Shown here one piece after another: positions 33,629-42,027 of a DNA stretch of 64,000 nt (positions are counted from its first letter, which is position 1; every line of letters begins with the position of its first letter). Both the position numbers and the translations under genes were made by a program. Below the pieces are notes generated by a model that made no database searches, was not told the DNA's origin, and was given only the letters and a program-made list of their open reading frames with translations. Origin of the DNA: Nocardioides sp. WS12 (GTDB lineage Bacteria; Actinomycetota; Actinomycetes; Propionibacteriales; Nocardioidaceae); assembly GCF_014108865.1 (NCBI RefSeq), contig NZ_CP053928.1:2294001-2358000 (forward strand). The letters run 5' to 3'.

Positions 33629-34921
33629 ATGCGTCGTTCGGTGCTTCTCCACGATGTGGCCCGGGTTCCCGATCCCTTGCGGCGGGCGCGGATTCCTCGC
33701 CCCCTCTCGTCGGTGACGACGATCGGTGACGAGGCCGATCCCGCCTCGGTCGACATGACGGTCGAGGGGATCGAGACGATCTGGGACGGCGTCCGCGGGC
33801 TCTATCGCAGCGGCGTGCACCCGGCGATCACCCTGTGTGTACGCCGACGCGGGGTCGTCGTACTCAATCGGGCGATCGGTCACGCGCGCGGCAACGGTCC
33901 GGCGGACGGGCCGGACGTCCCGAAGGAACTGGCCACGCCGGAGACGCCGTTCTGCATCTTCTCCGCGGCCAAGGCCATCACCGCGACGCTCATCCACCGC
34001 CTCGACGAGGAGGGCCTGCTGCACATCGCGGACCCGGTGGCGGAGTACCTCCCGGAGTTCGCGCGGCACGGCAAGGAGGGGATCACCCTCGCGCACGTGC
34101 TGTCGCACCGTGCGGGGATCCCGGCCATGCCGAAGGGCGCGCTGGACCTGGACCGGCTCGATGACTGGGAGTTCCACCGCGAGCTCATGTACGACTCGAA
34201 GGCCGTGATGCGGCCGGGTCGGCGCCAGGCGTACCACGCGGTGTCCGGTGGCGCGGTGCTCGGCGAGGTCGTCCGCGAAGTGACCGGCCAGACCATCCGT
34301 GAGGTGCTGGCCGACCGGATCCTTGATCCGCTGGGCTTCCGCTGGACCAACTACGGCGTCGCTCCCGAGGACGTGGCGAAGGTGGGGCTCGCGTACCCGA
34401 CCGGACCGCCGCCGGTGCCGCCGATCTCGACCTTTCTGACCCGCGCCCTGGGCGGTGTCGCGCCCGACGAAGCGACCCGGATCTCCAACGATCCCCGCTA
34501 CCTGACGGGGATCCTGCCCGCCGCCAACGGGGTGAGCACGGCCGAGGAACTCAGCCGTTTCTTCGAGATGCTGCGCTGCGGCGGTGAACTGGACGGCGTC
34601 CGGGTGCTCGAGGAGCGGACCATCCGTCGTGCCCTGATGCCGCAGTCACGCCTCGAGGTCGACCTGAGCCTCGCGCTGCCGATCCCGTTCAGTTACGGCT
34701 TCATGCTGGGCACGCCCAAGGTTGGCCTGTACGGCGACGCACCCGGCGCCTTCGGACATCTCGGCTTCTTCAACATCCTCGGGTGGGCCGATCCGGCGCG
34801 CGAGTTGTCCGTCGGCATGATCACGTCGGGCAAGTCGGCGATCTATCCCGAGGTCACGCGGTGGCTCGACATTCCCTACCGGATCGGAAAGGCCGCACCT
34901 GCGAGGGTTTCTGGCTCCTGA
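33629..34921 (+). CDS. Serine hydrolase, beta-lactamase class C / EstB family
   Basis: 430 residues. The nucleophile motif S-x-x-K appears as FSAAKAIT with Ser112 and Lys115; a Y-H-A-V-S-G segment matches the Y-x-N/S region; a late GAFGHLGFF is the HxG-type third motif. These define the class C beta-lactamase/penicillin-binding-like esterase family. No signal peptide, so a cytosolic esterase is more likely than a drug-resistance enzyme. ATG at 33629. Last bases lie 3 bp from the end of the convergent YhhN gene. Confidence 0.88.
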   Translation: MRRSVLLHDVARVPDPLRRARIPRPLSSVTTIGDEADPASVDMTVEGIETIWDGVRGLYRSGVHPAITLCVRRRGVVVLNRAIGHARGNGPADGPDVPKELATPETPFCIFSAAKAITATLIHRLDEEGLLHIADPVAEYLPEFARHGKEGITLAHVLSHRAGIPAMPKGALDLDRLDDWEFHRELMYDSKAVMRPGRRQAYHAVSGGAVLGEVVREVTGQTIREVLADRILDPLGFRWTNYGVAPEDVAKVGLAYPTGPPPVPPISTFLTRALGGVAPDEATRISNDPRYLTGILPAANGVSTAEELSRFFEMLRCGGELDGVRVLEERTIRRALMPQSRLEVDLSLALPIPFSYGFMLGTPKVGLYGDAPGAFGHLGFFNILGWADPARELSVGMITSGKSAIYPEVTRWLDIPYRIGKAAPARVSGS

Positions 34922-34924
34922 GAC

Positions 34925-35611
34925 TCAGCGTGCGGCGCGGGCCGCACCTTCGGAGATGAGGAACTGCCCGGCCGTGTAGGTCGCCATGACGACCGACTCG
35001 AGCCGGTCGGGCGGGTTGGGGATGAGGAACGTGCGCGCGCCGAGGATCGAGTCGGATGCCATGAACGTCGCGGCACCGACAGCGGTCAGCAGGCGTGCGG
35101 TGCGGGGAAGCGAGGCGTCGAGGTGGTTGGCGTGCGCGACCATGGCGGCGAGGGTGGCGGAGTAGCCGAGCATGGTGGCGCCGAGGGCCTTCTCCTGGCG
35201 GTACGCCGCGAACGCGACACCGGGCGCGGTGACCGCCCAGATGCCCGCGACGCCGAGGGCGACCTTGTTGTCCTTCATCGCGGCGGCCTTGCTGTTGCGC
35301 AGGAAGCCCGTGATGTAGGCGAGGTGGCCCACCCCGAACGAGCCCGCGCCGGCCCCGAACATCTTGTCGCTGTGCCCCAGGAGCAGGACGTCCCCGCCCC
35401 AGCCGGCTGCCTGCGCAGCGATCGTGGTGGCGCGCAACGGCGACCCGGCGGCCTTCTGGTTCGTCGCCAGCGAGGCGCCCAGGACGGGCATCAGCAGCGG
35501 CTTGGTGACGTAGCGCGCCTTGTGCGCCGACGGCCGGCTGGAGCCGGCGAGCCAGGTGTCGGTGGCGGCAAGGGCCGCGAAGGCCAGCTTCAGCTTGGTC
35601 GAGGTGCGCAC
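34925..35611 (-). CDS. YhhN/TMEM86 family membrane protein, putative lysoplasmalogenase
   Basis: 228 residues, mostly hydrophobic with about eight membrane segments. Family motifs: KPLLMPVL near the N-terminus, GWGGDVLLL, FGVGHLAYI, AATFMASDSIL and a final YTAGQFLI. In animals TMEM86B hydrolyses lysoplasmalogen vinyl ether bonds. The bacterial role is less clear but probably concerns ether lipids. It follows the PucR gene on the same strand by 19 bases. Confidence 0.85.
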   Translation of the reverse strand: MRTSTKLKLAFAALAATDTWLAGSSRPSAHKARYVTKPLLMPVLGASLATNQKAAGSPLRATTIAAQAAGWGGDVLLLGHSDKMFGAGAGSFGVGHLAYITGFLRNSKAAAMKDNKVALGVAGIWAVTAPGVAFAAYRQEKALGATMLGYSATLAAMVAHANHLDASLPRTARLLTAVGAATFMASDSILGARTFLIPNPPDRLESVVMATYTAGQFLISEGAARAAR

Positions 35612-35630
35612 CTGCGCAATCTAGTGACTC

Positions 35631-36782
35631 CTAGGGTCCCGGCCCCAGATAAGGAGCAAGTTGGAGCGCGAGGTGCAGCCGCAGCCGGTCCTGGCCGCGG
35701 GAGAGGTCCGATCCGGTGGCCTTCTCGACCTGCGCGAGCCGGTGATAGACGGTCTGGCGGTGCACGGACAGCCGGGTCGCCGTACGCCCGGCGCTGCCGG
35801 CCTCGTCGAGCCAGATCCGCACGGTCTCGAGTACGTCGACCGCGGCTCCCGTCAGGAAGGCCTGCATCTGCTGGTCGATGACCGCCGCGGACAGGTCGTC
35901 GTCGCGGGCGACGCCGAGCAGGGCGAGCGGGCCGAGGGCCTGCCACGCGACGACCTCCCCGGGGGCACGGCTGCGGGCGACGCGCAACGCGACCTCGGCG
36001 CCGCGGTAGGCGCGGGCCAGTTCGTCGATGCCGTCGACGGTGGGGCCGACGGCGACGCGGGTGGCCCGGTCGAGGGCGTCGACGCGGCGGCCAAGGCCGA
36101 TGGCCGTGAGCAGCCCGCCGAGGTCTGCGCTGGCCGGGACCAGTCCGGCGCGGACCACCGCCCCGGCGACGCCCGGGCTGGACCGCACCCACACCACGCC
36201 GGCGCGGCTGGGGCGGCTGGCGATCTGGTCGAGCAGGTCGGGGCGTTCGACCAGGACGCAGCTCAGCGGCTCGCGCAGGTCGAGGCTGCCGGCGTGGGCG
36301 AAGTCGACGGCCGAGGCGCGGGCGGCGACGTGCCCGCCCTCGACGAGTTCGCGGAAGAGCGCGTCGCGGTGACCCTGGCGGCGTTCGGCGACGTTGAGCA
36401 GGCCGGCCGCGGCCTCCGCGATCCGCATCGCTTCGGGCCAGGTGGACTCGTCGATGTGCTGGTCCGGGTCGATCAGCCAGAAGTACCCGTGGACCCGGCC
36501 GAGGTGGCGGGCCGGGACGCAGAGTCGGGCGGCGATGCCGAGGTCCGGGTCGGCAGGGGTGCGGAGCGGGCCGGGGGAGTCGGCGATGCCCTGCGCCTGG
36601 AACCACGCGCGCACCTCGGTGCTCGATCGCCGCTCCAGGATGGAGCGCTGCCGGATCACGTCCACGACGTCGTCGTTGCGGTGGTCGGAGAAGCCGATCA
36701 GCTGGAAGTCGGGGTCCTCGAGCGTGCAGGGCGCGTCGACGAGACGGGCCAGATCCTCGATCAGGTCGTCCAGCGTTGCCAT
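35631..36782 (-). CDS. PucR family transcriptional regulator, probable proline-catabolism regulator
   Basis: 383 residues from ATG at 36782 (an ATG at 36800 is also in frame). The C-terminal HTH typical of PucR is seen: AGRTATRLSVHRQTVYHRLAQVEKATG, then DLSRGQDRLRLHLAL. The middle GGDEF-like CdaR region and an N-terminal ligand region of about 150 residues precede it. Divergent from proline dehydrogenase with 82 bases between, the arrangement of PruR/PutR-type activators of the put genes in actinobacteria. Proline as inducer is inference. Confidence 0.88.
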   Translation of the reverse strand: MATLDDLIEDLARLVDAPCTLEDPDFQLIGFSDHRNDDVVDVIRQRSILERRSSTEVRAWFQAQGIADSPGPLRTPADPDLGIAARLCVPARHLGRVHGYFWLIDPDQHIDESTWPEAMRIAEAAAGLLNVAERRQGHRDALFRELVEGGHVAARASAVDFAHAGSLDLREPLSCVLVERPDLLDQIASRPSRAGVVWVRSSPGVAGAVVRAGLVPASADLGGLLTAIGLGRRVDALDRATRVAVGPTVDGIDELARAYRGAEVALRVARSRAPGEVVAWQALGPLALLGVARDDDLSAAVIDQQMQAFLTGAAVDVLETVRIWLDEAGSAGRTATRLSVHRQTVYHRLAQVEKATGSDLSRGQDRLRLHLALQLAPYLGPGP

Positions 36783-36864
36783 TGGACAAATGTCGCACAT
36801 TCGCCACGGATTGGTGTGACGAGTGTCCGTTCCGTGTGACCCGCGCCGCTCCTAGCGTGGAGCC

Positions 36865-37791
36865 ATGCTGAGCCAGACCCTGAACCGCGCCTCCCGCAGC
36901 GCCCGCGCCCGCCGCGCGGTCGAGTCGATCCCCGTGACCCGCAATGTCGTCGACCGGTTCGTCGCCGGCGAGACCACCGCCGACGCCGTACAAGCGGCGC
37001 AGCGCCTGGTGGCTGGCGGCCGGGCGATCAGCATCGACGTCCTCGGCGAGGACGTCACCGACATCGCCGGTGCGCGCGCCACGCGCGACGGCTATCTCGC
37101 GTTGCTCTCGGCCCTCGCCGCGGCCGATTCCTCAACGGGCGCGGACGTCTCGCTCAAGCTCTCCGCCCTCGGCCAGGCCCTGCCGTCCGGCGCGGACATC
37201 GCGACCGACCACGCCCACGAGATCTGCGTCGCGGCCGCTGCCGTCGGCGCCACCGTCACCCTCGACATGGAGGACCACACCACCACCGACGCGACGCTGC
37301 TGGCCGGTACCGAACTGCGCAAGGAGTTCGGCTGGGTGGGCAACGTGCTGCAGTCCAACCTGCTGCGCACGCCGGCCGACATCACCGCGCTCGCCGGCTC
37401 CGGTGCGCGGATCCGCCTGGTCAAGGGCGCCTACCGCGAGCCCGCCACCGTCGCGCTGCCGCGCAAGGCCGACGTGGACCGCGCCTACGGCCGCGCCATC
37501 GACGCGCTGATGATCTCGACCTGCTACCCGATGATCGCCACGCACGACGAGACGATGCTGACCCGCGCCGCCTTCCAGGCCAATGTCGCCGGCCGCGACG
37601 CCGACCAGTGGGAGACCCAGATGCTGTACGGCGTCCGGACCGACCTGCAGCAGCAGACGGTGGACGCCGATCTGCAGATGCGGGTCTATCTCCCGTTCGG
37701 CACCGACTGGTATGGCTACTTCATGCGCCGTCTCGCCGAACGACCCGCCAACGTCGCCTTCTTCATTCGCGCGCTCACCCACCGCTCCTGA
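36865..37791 (+). CDS. Proline dehydrogenase
   Basis: 308 residues, monofunctional. It oxidises L-proline to pyrroline-5-carboxylate with FAD and passes electrons to the respiratory chain. Conserved blocks of the TIM barrel: SLKLSALG, LDMEDHTTTD, IRLVKGAYREP, ATHDE, ETQMLYGVR and RVYLPFGTDWYGYFMRRLAERPAN (Arg pair binding the proline carboxylate). It starts at the ATG at 36865. Twenty-two bases upstream of P5C dehydrogenase, forming a two-gene put operon. Confidence 0.95.
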   Translation: MLSQTLNRASRSARARRAVESIPVTRNVVDRFVAGETTADAVQAAQRLVAGGRAISIDVLGEDVTDIAGARATRDGYLALLSALAAADSSTGADVSLKLSALGQALPSGADIATDHAHEICVAAAAVGATVTLDMEDHTTTDATLLAGTELRKEFGWVGNVLQSNLLRTPADITALAGSGARIRLVKGAYREPATVALPRKADVDRAYGRAIDALMISTCYPMIATHDETMLTRAAFQANVAGRDADQWETQMLYGVRTDLQQQTVDADLQMRVYLPFGTDWYGYFMRRLAERPANVAFFIRALTHRS

Positions 37792-37813
37792 TCCGGGACC
37801 AAGGAGAAAACTC

Positions 37814-39454
37814 ATGGACGCCATCACCACCCCGCCGGTTCCGATCAACGAGCCGAACCTGACCTACGCACCCGGGAGCGCCGAGCGCACGGCACTGACC
37901 GCCGAGCTCGACACCCAGTCCGGTGCCAGCCCTCGCCAGTTCGACGCCTACATCGGCGGTGAATGGGTCGCGGGCGGCGGCGAGGAGTTCCAGGTCGTCC
38001 AGCCGCATGCGCACCAGAAGGTGCTGGGCGTGCTCCGCAACAGCTCCATCGACGACACCGTCCGTGCGGTCGACGCGGCCCGGGCAGCGGCGCCCGAATG
38101 GCGCGGGTTGTCCTTTGACGAGCGGGCCGCCGTACTGCTTCGGGCAGCGGAGCTGCTGGCCGGTCCGTGGCGCCAGCGGATCAACGCCGCGACGGTGCTG
38201 GGTCAGTCGAAGACGTCGTTCCAGGCCGAGATCGATGCCGCGTGCGAGCTGATCGACTTCTGGCGATTCAACGTCCATTTCGGTCGGCAGATCCTGGCCG
38301 AGCAGCCGATCGCGAACAGCCCCGGCATCTGGAACCGCACGGACCACCGTCCGCTCGAGGGCTTCGTCTACGCGATCTCGCCGTTCAACTTCACCGCGAT
38401 CGCGGGCAACCTGCCGACCGCGCCGGCGCTGATGGGCAACACGGTGATCTGGAAGCCGTCACCCACACAGCAGCACGCGGCCTCGCTGACGATGGAACTG
38501 CTGATCGAGGCGGGCATGCCGCCGGGCGTCATCAACATGCTCCCGGGCGATGGCCTCGCGGTCTCCGAGGTCGCGCTGACGCACCCGGACCTGGCGGGCA
38601 TCCACTTCACCGGTTCGACCGGCACCTTCCAGAAGCTGTGGAGCACCGTCGGGACGAACCTCCCGAACTACCGCACCTACCCGCGTCTCGTCGGTGAGAC
38701 CGGCGGCAAGGACTTCGTCATCGCCCACCCGTCGGCCGATCCCGACGTGCTGCGCACCGCGTTGATCCGAGGCGCCTTCGAGTACTCCGGCCAGAAGTGT
38801 TCGGCCGCCTCCCGCGCCTACGTCCCGCGCTCCCTGTGGGAGCGGATGGGCGACGACCTTGCATCCCAGACCGACGCCCTGCCGATCGGCGACCCGGCGG
38901 ACTACGCGAATTTCACCGGCGCCGTGATCGACGCCCGCGCTTTCGCGAAGCACACCGAGGCCATCGCCCGGGCTCACGCCACCGCCGGGCTCGAGGTCAT
39001 TGCTGGTGGTACGACGGACGACAGCGTCGGCTGGTTCGTGCGCCCCACGATCGTGGTCGCCGAGGACCCGACCGACGCGATGTTCTGGACCGAGTACTTC
39101 GGCCCCATCCTCGTCATCCACGTGTACGACGACCGCCAGCCCGGCGCGTTCGAGGCGATCGTGAAGCAGGCCGAGTCGGCGGCGCCGTACGCCCTGACCG
39201 GCTCGATCCTCGCCACCGACCGCCACGCGATCGACTGGGCGAGCAAGGAGCTGCGGTTCGCCGCCGGCAACTTCTACGTCAATGACAAGCCCACCGGTGC
39301 GGTCGTCGGCCAGCAGCCGTTCGGCGGTGGCCGTGCGTCGGGCACCAACGACAAGGCCGGCTCCGTCCTCAACCTGCTCCGCTGGACGTCCCCCCGCTCC
39401 ATCAAGGAGACGCTCGTCCCGCCGAAGGATCACCGCCACCCGCACCAGGGCTGA
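37814..39454 (+). CDS. pruA: L-glutamate gamma-semialdehyde (P5C) dehydrogenase
   Basis: 546 residues, the standard length. It oxidises glutamate semialdehyde to glutamate with NAD+, finishing proline catabolism. Catalytic Cys329 in SGQKCSAAS, Glu295 in VGETGGKD, and the family segments FNFTAIAGNLPTAPALMGN and NDKPTGAVVGQQPFGGGRASGTNDKAG. AAGGAG at 37801-37806 precedes the ATG. REP-like repeats start 18 bases after the stop. Confidence 0.96.
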   Translation: MDAITTPPVPINEPNLTYAPGSAERTALTAELDTQSGASPRQFDAYIGGEWVAGGGEEFQVVQPHAHQKVLGVLRNSSIDDTVRAVDAARAAAPEWRGLSFDERAAVLLRAAELLAGPWRQRINAATVLGQSKTSFQAEIDAACELIDFWRFNVHFGRQILAEQPIANSPGIWNRTDHRPLEGFVYAISPFNFTAIAGNLPTAPALMGNTVIWKPSPTQQHAASLTMELLIEAGMPPGVINMLPGDGLAVSEVALTHPDLAGIHFTGSTGTFQKLWSTVGTNLPNYRTYPRLVGETGGKDFVIAHPSADPDVLRTALIRGAFEYSGQKCSAASRAYVPRSLWERMGDDLASQTDALPIGDPADYANFTGAVIDARAFAKHTEAIARAHATAGLEVIAGGTTDDSVGWFVRPTIVVAEDPTDAMFWTEYFGPILVIHVYDDRQPGAFEAIVKQAESAAPYALTGSILATDRHAIDWASKELRFAAGNFYVNDKPTGAVVGQQPFGGGRASGTNDKAGSVLNLLRWTSPRSIKETLVPPKDHRHPHQG

Positions 39455-39472
39455 CGCCAAGCCGCTCCGCCC

Positions 39473-39720
39473 GGTGGTTGAGGTGCGAGGAGCGCCAGCG
39501 ACGAGCCTCGAAACCCCGCTCCGCCCGGTGGTTGAGGTGCGAGGAGCGCAGCGACGAGCCTCGAAACCCCGTTCCGCCCGGTGGTTGAGGTGCGAGGAGC
39601 GCAGCGACGAGCCTCGAAACCCCCGGACCTGCGTACGTGAGGTGGGCCCGGAGGTTTCGAGGCTCGCTGCGCTCGCACCTCAACCACCGGGCGGTTCGCT
39701 GCGCTCGCACCTCAACCACC
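39473..39720. repeat. Cluster of five GGTGGTTGAGGTGCG REP-like repeats
   Basis: Copies at 39473-39515, 39527-39568 and 39580-39621 read GGTGGTTGAGGTGCGAGGAG through to GAGCCTCGAAACC on the plus strand. Two more, 39653-39688 and 39693-39720 (partial), are inverted. The array can therefore fold into large hairpins. It fills the gap between pruA and the GIY-YIG gene, and the last copy holds the GIY-YIG stop codon at 39712-39714. Confidence 0.92.
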
Positions 39721-40044
39721 GGGCGCTTCGGCGTCGTCCGCTTCCTCGGCCGCCCGGAGCTGGACCGCTGCCCGCCGTGACAGGTCCGGCAGGGCGTCGT
39801 ACTCCTCATTGATGAGTGCCTCGCGTTTCTTGCGGCTCCAGCCCTGGATGCGTTTCTCATAGGCGAAGGCATCGTCGATGCGGGCGAACCAGGTGCACCA
39901 GGCGAGTTCGACGGGTCGGCGACGGCGGGTGTAGAGGGCGCCGAGGTCGTCGGAGTTGTGTTGCCAGATGCGTCCTTCGAGGTCGACGGTGCTTCCGACG
40001 TAGTAGGAGTCGTCACTGCATCGCAGGATGTAGGTCCAGGGCAT
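39712..40044 (-). CDS. GIY-YIG nuclease domain protein (UPF0213/YhbQ type)
   Basis: 110 residues from the ATG at 40044; the longer frame to 40203 is translated repeat DNA. Contains WTYILRCSDDSYYVGSTVDLEGRIWQH, the GIY-YIG core in the YIL...YVG form, with the catalytic Arg in EGRIWQHN, and a later FARIDDAFAYEKRIQGWSR with the catalytic Glu (YEKRI). Small stand-alone members are metal-dependent nucleases of unclear biological role. It is bracketed on both sides by arrays of the same repeat family, and the repeat supplies its Gly-Gly-stop ending. Confidence 0.88.
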   Translation of the reverse strand: MPWTYILRCSDDSYYVGSTVDLEGRIWQHNSDDLGALYTRRRRPVELAWCTWFARIDDAFAYEKRIQGWSRKKREALINEEYDALPDLSRRAAVQLRAAEEADDAEAPGG

Positions 40045-40120
40045 GCCGTCGAGGTGCCCGTCGCGAGGGGTTCTCGAAACAAGGCGGACGGCGCCCTGTG
40101 GATGGGAGCGTGATCCGCCC

Positions 40121-40354
40121 GGTGGTTGAGGCCTGCCCGGTGGTTGAGGCCCGCCCGGTGGTTGAGGTGCGAGCGAAGCGAGCCTCGAAACCCCCGGGCC
40201 CACCTCGCGTACGCAGGCCCGGAGGTTTCGAGGCTCGTCGCTGGCGCTCCTCGCACCTCAACCACCGGTCCAGCCGGAGGTTTCGAGGCTCGTCGCTGGC
40301 GCTCCTCGCACCTCAACCACCGGTCCAGTCGGGGGTTTCGAGGCCTCAACCACC
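40121..40354. repeat. Second cluster of the GGTGGTTGAGGTGCG repeats, upstream of the GIY-YIG gene
   Basis: Two short heads at 40121 and 40139 (GGTGGTTGAGGC), one full copy 40157-40192, then inverted copies 40224-40266, 40279-40321 and a short one 40334-40354. This fills most of the 344-base gap between the GIY-YIG start (40044) and the LuxR-fusion gene (40389). I see no gene in the rest; 40045-40120 could hold the GIY-YIG promoter. Confidence 0.92.
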
Positions 40355-40388
40355 GGACTGAACCCCCGGGCGGGCGTAGCCTGACGCC

Positions 40389-41459
40389 GTGACCAGCACG
40401 AAGCCGGCGCCGCCGGTGACGCAGGAGGTGCGGTTCTGTCGCGCCGATGACGGGGTGCGGATTGCCTGGGCGCGGCACGGGTCCGGGCCGCCGTTGCTGA
40501 TCGTGTCGTGCTGGCTGAGCCATCTGCAGCACGACTGGCAGAGCCCGGTGTGGCGGCACTTCCTCGACGACCTCGGCGATGTCGCCACTGTCGTCCGGTA
40601 CGACGAGCGCGGGTTCGGCCTGTCGGACTGGGAGGTCGGCACCGAGGTCGCGGACTTCTCCCTGGAACGCCGCCTCGCCGACCTCGAGACCCTGGTCGAG
40701 GCGACCGGCCTGGATCGGTTTGCGGTGCTCGGCATGTCCGGCGGCGCGCCCGTGGCACTGGCGTACGCGCACGCTCACCCCGATCGCGTCACCCGGATGG
40801 TGCTGTACGGCGGCATGGCGGCCGGTGGCCTGCAGCAGGACGACGACGCGGCGGAGGAGGCGTTCCTGGCCATGATCCGCGCGGGCTGGGCGCGGCCGGA
40901 TCCGTTGTTCCGTCGCGTGTTCACCAACGCGTTCATCCCCGGTGCCAACGAGCAGCAGATGGAGTGGATGGACGAACTGCAACGCACATCGACCAACACC
41001 GAGAACGCCGTGTGCAGCCGGATCGCCCGCCACCAGGTGGATGTGGCGCCGCTGCTCCCGGAGGTCGTCGTACCAACGCTCGTGCTGCACGCCGAGCGGG
41101 ACCGGGTCGCGCCGGACTGGGGTCCGAAGCTGGCGGCTGAGATCCCTGACGCGCGGCTGGTGATGCTGGACTCGGCCAATCACGTACTGCTCGCCGACGA
41201 ACCGGCCTGGCCCGTGTTCCTGCACGAGGTCGGATCGTTCCTCGGCGAGGACCGGGCGCAGGTTCCGGTGTCGAACCTGTCCGCGCGCGAACGCGAGATC
41301 TTGCTGCTGGCCGCCGAGGGCCTCGACAACACGGCCATCGCGGACCAGTTGACGTTGAGCGTGCGCACCGTGGAGCGGCACTTCCAGAACGTCTACCTCA
41401 AGCTCGGCCTCTCCGGCCGTACGGCGCGCGCCGCGGCCGTCGCACGCGTCCTGACCTGA
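40389..41459 (+). CDS. Alpha/beta hydrolase fused to a LuxR-type DNA-binding domain
   Basis: 356 residues, GTG start. Residues 15-285 are an alpha/beta hydrolase: RYDERGFGLSDW, a GMSGGAPVALAYAH nucleophile elbow with Ser in G-M-S-G-G, and VLHAERDRVAP with SANHVLLADEP for the Asp and His. Residues 290-356 are a LuxR/GerE HTH: LSAREREILLLAAEGLDNTAIADQL then SVRTVERHFQNVYLKLGLSGR. The hydrolase domain probably senses, and may cleave, a small-molecule signal that gates DNA binding. Known in actinobacteria but uncommon. No clear RBS. Confidence 0.9.
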   Translation: MTSTKPAPPVTQEVRFCRADDGVRIAWARHGSGPPLLIVSCWLSHLQHDWQSPVWRHFLDDLGDVATVVRYDERGFGLSDWEVGTEVADFSLERRLADLETLVEATGLDRFAVLGMSGGAPVALAYAHAHPDRVTRMVLYGGMAAGGLQQDDDAAEEAFLAMIRAGWARPDPLFRRVFTNAFIPGANEQQMEWMDELQRTSTNTENAVCSRIARHQVDVAPLLPEVVVPTLVLHAERDRVAPDWGPKLAAEIPDARLVMLDSANHVLLADEPAWPVFLHEVGSFLGEDRAQVPVSNLSAREREILLLAAEGLDNTAIADQLTLSVRTVERHFQNVYLKLGLSGRTARAAAVARVLT

Positions 41460-41480
41460 GCGACGCGCAGTCACTACGTA

Positions 41481-41500
41481 CGCGTCGGGCTCCCGACGCG
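41481..41500 (+). terminator. GC-rich hairpin after the hydrolase-LuxR gene
   Basis: CGCGTCGGG (41481-41489) and CCCGACGCG (41492-41500) form a perfect 9-bp stem 22 bases after the stop at 41459. No T-run follows, as is common for actinobacterial terminators. Confidence 0.5.
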
Positions 41501-41541
41501 AGTTCGGCTACGCGTGAGCGCCGATGCTGCGAGGTGCCCGA

Positions 41542-41598
41542 ATTCCTAGATTCGAGGTGTCGGCGAAACCGCCGAAAACCCTCTAGGAATCAGGGAGA
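41542..41598 (+). promoter_or_regulatory. Structured leader before the DsrE-family gene
   Basis: ATTCCTAGA (41542-41550) pairs exactly with TCTAGGAAT (41582-41590), and inside it TCGGCG (41560-41565) pairs with CGCCGA (41570-41575). The outer stem ends right beside the ribosome-binding GGGAG (41593-41597) of the 41604 gene. It could be an RNA element controlling translation or a protein-binding site. It matches no riboswitch I recognise. Confidence 0.4.
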
Positions 41599-41603
41599 TC
41601 GCC

Positions 41604-41969
41604 ATGTCGAACAAGGCCGTCATCAGTCTCGCCACCGGACTCGAAGACCCCGAGAAGGTCACCGTCGCGTTTCTGGTCGCGCTCGGCGCTGCCGAGCACG
41701 GCCGCCCCACGCTGATGTTCCTGACCAAGGAGGCGGTGCGGCTCGCCGTACCCGGGACTGCGGTGGGCCGGTCCTGCGAGGGCTGCCCGTCGCTGCCGGA
41801 GTTGCTGGCGCGCTATGAGGCTGCTGGTGGCACGTACCTTGTGTGCCCGCTCTGCTTCAACGCCAAGGCGCTGGACCCGGAGAACCTGATCGCTGGCGCC
41901 ACCATCGGTGGAACCGTCCCGATGTGGCAGTGGATCGGCGACGAGGGTGCGACGAGCTTCAGCTACTGA
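41604..41969 (+). CDS. DsrE family sulfur-relay-like protein
   Basis: 121 residues, ATG with GGGAG upstream. Starts MSNKAVISLATGLEDPEKVTVAF, the DsrE/F fold beginning, with TLMFLTKEAVRL and two Cys pairs: SCEGC near 53 and CPLC near 79. The DsrE group includes sulfur carriers and peroxiredoxin-like proteins; the Cys pairs suggest thiol or persulfide chemistry. Stand-alone, with a structured leader. Possibly stress-related. Confidence 0.8.
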   Translation: MSNKAVISLATGLEDPEKVTVAFLVALGAAEHGRPTLMFLTKEAVRLAVPGTAVGRSCEGCPSLPELLARYEAAGGTYLVCPLCFNAKALDPENLIAGATIGGTVPMWQWIGDEGATSFSY

Positions 41970-41982
41970 GGCCCTCGCAAGT

Positions 41983-42024
41983 TCGTCGAGTAGCCCGAGC
42001 CGCCAGGCGAGGGCGTATCGAGAC
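41983..42024. repeat. REP-like repeat of the GTCTCGATACGC...TACTCGACGA family, single copy
   Basis: On the minus strand it reads GTCTCGATACGCC and ends CTACTCGACGA. It begins three bases after the fprA stop (42028-42030, minus strand), in sense orientation. Related copies follow the prepilin peptidase gene at 60863. Confidence 0.75.
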
Positions 42025-42027
42025 GCC

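Noticed and set aside
40045-40388. Possible small gene in the repeat-rich gap
   Set aside because: All frames there are repeat translations (Pro/Gly-rich), with no start site or domain.
39402-41474. 690-codon minus-strand frame across the GIY-YIG gene and repeats
   Set aside because: Its middle is translated repeat DNA and the rest is antisense to the hydrolase-LuxR gene.
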